From NCBI GenBank assembly GCA_963675935.2, contig CAXXPV010000006.1:1-64000 (forward strand): a stretch of 64,000 nt of DNA, written 5' to 3'. A program made the position numbers and the translations under genes. Below are positions 60,303 through 64,000 of the stretch, in pieces; position 1 is the stretch's first letter; the number at the start of each line of letters is the position of its first letter. The DNA is from G963675935 sp963675935. GTDB taxonomy: Bacteria > Planctomycetota > Planctomycetia > Pirellulales > Thermoguttaceae. Below the pieces are notes generated by a model. That model worked only from the letters and a program-made list of their open reading frames with translations, searched no databases and was not told the origin of the DNA.

Positions 60303-62165
60303 ATGCCGTCGAGGAAGGCCGACAAAATGCCCCAACAGATACGCTGGCAACTCTGGGTCGCGGCGGTCGCGGGCGTGATTTTCTTCGCCGGACTCAGCTC
60401 GACCGCCCTGTTCGACATGGACGAGGCGCTTTACGCCACGACTGCCCGCGAAATGCTCGATCGCGGCGATTGGGTCGTGCCTTGGTTCAACGGCGCGATG
60501 TTTCCAGAAAAGCCGCCGTTGATGTTCTGGAACATGATGGCCGGGTTCGAGCTTTTCGGGCGCAACAGCGAACTGGGCGCGAGGTTTTTTTCGGCGCTGC
60601 TGGGCGTCGGCACGGTGCTCGCCGCGTTCCATCTCGGACGCATCCTTTTTAATCTGCGAGTGGGGCTTTGGGCCGGTTTGGCGACCGCCTCGACGGTCAT
60701 TTTCACGGTGTCGGCCCGAGCGGCCACGGTCGATTCGGCCCTGACTTTTCTCACGACGCTGGCGTTTTTGTTCTTTGCGATGGGATGGAAGGACAGTCGT
60801 TTAGCCGGCGGGCTTGCCCGCCGCGTCCCGGGGCAAGTCGAAACGTGGCAAGCAAGCTTGCCGGCTAAACGGGGCGGTCGTTTCCCGTTGCGCTGCGCCG
60901 TCCCGATGTACGCCTGCATCGGCCTGACCGCGCTGGGCAAGGGACCCGTCGGCGTGGTGCTGCCCCTTGCGGCGATGGGGCTTTTCTTGCTTGTCGCGAA
61001 CGGATGGCGCAATGTGTTTCGCTCGGCCTGGGCGATGCGCCCGTTCACCGCCCTGCTTGTCATTGCCGTGGTCGCCGCGCCGTGGTACGTCGAGGTCGGG
61101 CGCCGCACCGATTGGGTCTGGCCGACGCGGTTCTTCTGGGAGTTCAACCTGCGGCCCTTCCAACAGCCGATCCTCGGCCACGGCGACACAAGCTCGTTCG
61201 ACCGCTTCCTCGCCGCGTTGGTTTCGTTTCTTTACTTCTTCTATCAGATACCCGCCGTGCTGGTCGGGTTCTTTCCGTGGTCGGTGTTCGCCGCGCCGAC
61301 GGCGGTCGATGTGGTTCGGCGATTGCGAACGGGGAAAACACAAGAAGAACAGGATAACGACGCATCGCATTGGCGCGTGGGAACGATTCTCGCCTTGTGC
61401 TGGTTCGGCGTGTGGTTCGTCTTCTGGTCGATCTGCAAAACGAAACTGCCGCATTATCTGCTGCCGGCTTACCCGGCTCTGGCACTGATGACGGCGTGCT
61501 TCGTCGAACGTTGGCTTGCCGCGCCGTCGAGCGTCGGCCGCTGGATGTTGCGGTATGCCTGGATTTCGACGATCCTGGCAGGCATCGGCGTTTTGATCGC
61601 CGTGCCAATCGTGGCCGCGATTTATTTGCCGGGTCAATGGACAATTGCACTGGTGGGACTTATCCCGGTTGCCGGCGGCGCGTGGTGTTGGCGCTGCACG
61701 TCGCGCGGTCGGCATGAAGCGGCGGCCGTGGGCTTTGCCGTTGCGTCGGTTGCGTTCCTCGTTGCCGTGTTCGTGCCGGCGGCCGAGCGGGTCGATCGTT
61801 TCCAAAACGCCCGGTCGATGATGGCGGCCATACGAGCCGACGAGGGAGACGCGGACGAAAACAGTTTTGGCGTTGCGTCGCCGGTCGCGGCGTATCGTTT
61901 TTTCCGCGAAAGCACGGTGTTTTACGCGGGGCATCCCGTGACGCGATGCGTCGAAGACCCGTCGGCGGGCCGTTCCGCGCGGAAGGAACTCAAAAAGTTC
62001 ATCGCCCGGCATGATCGCTCTTATGTCGTCACGACCGACGAGGACGCGCGGGAAATCGCGAGGTATTTTCCCGGCGTGTTTCAAGAGATTCATCGCGAGC
62101 CGCGTTTTCTCGCCCACGGCGAAATGGTGGTGCTGAGGGTGGGTGGAAGGAAGGATGAGGAGTGA
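60303..62165 (+). CDS. GT39/ArnT-family membrane glycosyltransferase with in-frame repeat
   Basis: LFDMDEALYATTAREMLDRG, then MFPEKPPLMFWNMMAG, is the family signature; about 11 hydrophobic segments follow and a periplasmic C-terminal domain (RKELKKFIARHDRSYVVTT). 620 residues. A 72-bp palindromic element at 60799-60870 inserts about 24 residues (SRLAGGLARRVPGQVETWQA...) in a loop. Annotated start 60303; MPQQIRWQLW eight codons in is an alternative. Divergent from the PAP2 gene. Confidence 0.88.
   Translation: MPSRKADKMPQQIRWQLWVAAVAGVIFFAGLSSTALFDMDEALYATTAREMLDRGDWVVPWFNGAMFPEKPPLMFWNMMAGFELFGRNSELGARFFSALLGVGTVLAAFHLGRILFNLRVGLWAGLATASTVIFTVSARAATVDSALTFLTTLAFLFFAMGWKDSRLAGGLARRVPGQVETWQASLPAKRGGRFPLRCAVPMYACIGLTALGKGPVGVVLPLAAMGLFLLVANGWRNVFRSAWAMRPFTALLVIAVVAAPWYVEVGRRTDWVWPTRFFWEFNLRPFQQPILGHGDTSSFDRFLAALVSFLYFFYQIPAVLVGFFPWSVFAAPTAVDVVRRLRTGKTQEEQDNDASHWRVGTILALCWFGVWFVFWSICKTKLPHYLLPAYPALALMTACFVERWLAAPSSVGRWMLRYAWISTILAGIGVLIAVPIVAAIYLPGQWTIALVGLIPVAGGAWCWRCTSRGRHEAAAVGFAVASVAFLVAVFVPAAERVDRFQNARSMMAAIRADEGDADENSFGVASPVAAYRFFRESTVFYAGHPVTRCVEDPSAGRSARKELKKFIARHDRSYVVTTDEDAREIARYFPGVFQEIHREPRFLAHGEMVVLRVGGRKDEE
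60799..60870. repeat. In-frame palindromic element, GTTTAGCC family
   Basis: 72 bp (24 codons). Arms start GTTTAGCCGGCGGGCTTGC and end ...GCTTGCCGGCTAAAC with a few mismatches. It is read through in the GT39 gene. The same family is intergenic at 38642 and 46949. Confidence 0.85.
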
Positions 62166-62170
62166 AATGC

Positions 62171-62314
62171 GTAGGTTATGCTTCAGCATAACGCGACAGG
62201 ATTGCAACCAATGGGTCTTGGGTTTTCGGTCTTGGGTCTTGGGGCTTCGTGCCAAGACCAAAGCCCAAAGCCCCAAGACCAGTCCAAGCATTGTCATGCT
62301 AAAGCATAACCTAC
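62171..62314. repeat. Nested palindromic elements
   Basis: The outer ends (GTAGGTTATGCTTCAGC and GCTAAAGCATAACCTAC) are the 42781-type element. The centre (about 62215-62281) is a copy of the GGTCTTGG-type element of 59420-59479. One repeat has apparently inserted into another. Confidence 0.75.
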
Positions 62315-62317
62315 AAT

Positions 62318-64000
62318 CTACTTCCTCGTCTTCAACAGCCATCCGCGCCCGACCGACACCAAGAACACCGCCAGCAGCGAGAAGACGACGGCGGCCGTGA
62401 TCGTCTGATACGGTAGATTCGTGCCAATGGCCAAGGCCGTGGGAATCGTGTCGCTGAACGCGAGGAACGAAATCACCACGCCGGCGATGCTGCCGCCGGC
62501 GATGTAGCCGGTCGAAAGAAGCATTCCGGGACTCATTTCCGATTCGAGTTCCGAGGCCGCGCGGTCGGACTTTTTGCGCCCGATCCGATCGACGATGTAG
62601 CGGGCCATGCCGCCGACGAAAATGGGAGTGGACGACGACAGCGGCAAATACATGCCGACGGCGAATGCCAGCGACGAGACGCCGCACAGTTCGACGACCA
62701 CGGCGACAATCGCGCCGAGGGCCACGAGCGTCCACGGTAATTTCTGGTTCAAGATGCCGTCGGTAATCAAGGCGAACAGCCGGGCCTGCGGTTGGTCGTA
62801 CTTCTGAACGGGGGCGCCGTCGTCGCGTTTCTTCAAGCGGCCGTTGATGCCGGGATCGACCAGCCAGCAGAGCTTTCCGCTTTCATCCACAAGATAGCGG
62901 CCCGGCGTCACGCCCTCGGCGTTGCCCTCGACGGCGTGCCAGACGTAATACGCGGGCGGATTCGCCGAGCCGTCGGGCGAGTAGGTTTCTTGCGGGGCGG
63001 TTGCCCGCAACGCGGCCATGTCGAGCGGACGTTTCGGACGGTCGAGGTTCTTTTGCGAGTAAACGGTGCCCGAGGCGTTCATCGCCCAAAGAATCACGCC
63101 GATAATCAGGGCGGAAGAGAGCGAGCCGACCAGGATGCTCCACTGCTGCCACTTGGGCGTCGCGCCGACGAGGTATCCGGTCTTGAGGTCTTGCGACGTG
63201 GTGCCGCCGTTGCTCGACGCGATGCACACGACCGCCGCGATTGAAATGGCCACGAGCCGGTATTGCGGCGCGGTCCAACCGAGGATGAGGAATATCAAGC
63301 ACGTCAAGAGCAGCGTGGCGATGGTCATGCCGGAAATCGGATTGCTCGACGAACCGATCTCGCCGGTCAAACGCGACGAAACCGTGACGAACAGAAACCC
63401 AAACAGCACGATCAACACGGCGGCCAGGAGATTGGTGATGTTGAAAATGGACGAAAAGGAGAATCCGCCGCCGGCCTGCGGATCGGCGCCCAGGAATACC
63501 CAGATCATCGTCACCAGCGCGAGCGAGCCGTACAGCACGAGGCGCAAAGGTAGGTCGCGGTCGGTGCGGGCGGAAAAGGGGACAGTCCCCATTTGTGCGA
63601 AGCACCCGAAGGGCCGTTCCGGCAAATGGGGACTGTCCCCTTTTCCGCCGGCCGGCCGCAAATCTCGCAATCCCGAGACGATCGACGAAATGATCAGCGG
63701 CAGTGCGCGGATCATGCTGATGATTCCGCCGGCTGCGACTGCTCCGGCGCCGATGTAAAGCACATAAGCCGCGCGAAGTTCGCCGGCGTCCATGCTGGAA
63801 ATAAGTGTTTTGCCGGGATCGAGCGGCTGGGTCAAACCGCCGCCGAAAAACATGATGATCGGGCAAAGCACGAGCCACGACAGCACGCCGCCGGCGACCA
63901 TGATGCAAGAGGTCTTCGTGCCGATGATGTAGCCGACGCCCATGAGCGTGGGGTCCATTTCCATCGAGAACGCCGCCCCTTTCAGACACTTGAGCGGCAG
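62318..64000 (-). CDS. OPT-family oligopeptide transporter, N-terminus beyond window
   Basis: At least 560 residues, open to the right edge (LPLKCLKGAAFSMEMDPTLM followed by GVGYIIGTKTS). Many membrane segments and OPT-family blocks are visible: the MGVGYIIG entry, IASSNGGTTSQDLKTGYLVG (a conserved OPT signature), FAVGMYLPLSSSTPIFVGG and STGYIAGGSIAGV. It imports oligopeptides or metal chelates across the inner membrane. A palindromic element at 63570-63648 is read in frame inside a loop (GGKGDSPHLPERPFGCFAQM...). The internal Met at 63964 is not the true start. Confidence 0.9.
   Translation of the reverse strand: MPLKCLKGAAFSMEMDPTLMGVGYIIGTKTSCIMVAGGVLSWLVLCPIIMFFGGGLTQPLDPGKTLISSMDAGELRAAYVLYIGAGAVAAGGIISMIRALPLIISSIVSGLRDLRPAGGKGDSPHLPERPFGCFAQMGTVPFSARTDRDLPLRLVLYGSLALVTMIWVFLGADPQAGGGFSFSSIFNITNLLAAVLIVLFGFLFVTVSSRLTGEIGSSSNPISGMTIATLLLTCLIFLILGWTAPQYRLVAISIAAVVCIASSNGGTTSQDLKTGYLVGATPKWQQWSILVGSLSSALIIGVILWAMNASGTVYSQKNLDRPKRPLDMAALRATAPQETYSPDGSANPPAYYVWHAVEGNAEGVTPGRYLVDESGKLCWLVDPGINGRLKKRDDGAPVQKYDQPQARLFALITDGILNQKLPWTLVALGAIVAVVVELCGVSSLAFAVGMYLPLSSSTPIFVGGMARYIVDRIGRKKSDRAASELESEMSPGMLLSTGYIAGGSIAGVVISFLAFSDTIPTALAIGTNLPYQTITAAVVFSLLAVFLVSVGRGWLLKTRK
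63570..63648. repeat. In-frame palindromic element inside the OPT gene
   Basis: 26-bp inverted arms (63570-63595, 63623-63648) containing GGAAAAGGGGACAGTCCCC, with a 27-base centre. The transporter frame stays open through it. Confidence 0.85.

Noticed and set aside
60801..62735. 644-codon minus-strand open frame
   Set aside because: Antisense to the GT39 gene and spanning a nested repeat; no motif or ribosome site.

Overview
This window most likely comes from a Planctomycetota bacterium of Pirellulales type. That is inference from GC-rich coding, many short palindromic repeats (including the ILSAAKNL-encoding type), a very large secreted GH106-like glycosidase, several GT39 membrane glycosyltransferases and a nuoABCDEFG block with small membrane-protein genes set into it. 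No rRNA or other taxonomic marker is present.

Three regions can be separated. (1) Bases 1-14767 are accessory and plasmid-like. They hold a truncated von Willebrand A protein, orphan genes, a TetR repressor divergent from a SAM methyltransferase with three matching palindromic operators, a GP88-family protein behind a ribosome-site-sequestering hairpin, a RepA-type replication initiator with candidate iterons, a DUF1848 protein, a ParA/ribbon-helix-helix partition pair with centromere-like iterons, and a radical SAM protein. (2) Bases 14768-37275 are a 22.5-kb integrative element in the 3' end of a tRNA-Leu(UAG) gene. It is bounded by a perfect 52-bp direct repeat, with a tyrosine integrase and an AlpA-like excisionase candidate beside the intact tRNA. 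(3) Bases 37276-64000 are chromosomal: a PPP phosphatase, a lipase-like hydrolase, ruvX, nuoA-G interrupted by a GH106 glycosidase, comEC, three GT39 transferases, a PAP2 phosphatase and an OPT-family transporter cut by the right edge.

The main cargo of the element is a minus-strand operon (31289 to 20437). In order it encodes an unrecognised 308-aa protein, a DUF4338 (DruA-like) protein, a DptF-like ATPase, a DptG-position protein and a 1533-aa DptH-like protein combining a nuclease-like motif with an FtsK/HerA-type motor. The last four are translationally coupled by 4- to 11-base overlaps. The layout resembles the restriction half of phosphorothioate (Dnd/Dpt, SspFGH) defence joined to the hallmark protein of Druantia, yet no phosphorothioation genes (dndBCDE or sspABCD) are in the element. 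This is the best candidate here for an undescribed anti-phage system. The rest of the element carries two inverted copies of a DUF6908 cassette, a strongly structured non-coding segment, a serine recombinase, and a helicase split into two overlapping ORFs.

The chromosomal part is dotted with short palindromic elements. Three lie inside coding sequence and are read through (nuoD, a GT39 gene, the OPT gene), much like Rickettsia palindromic elements.
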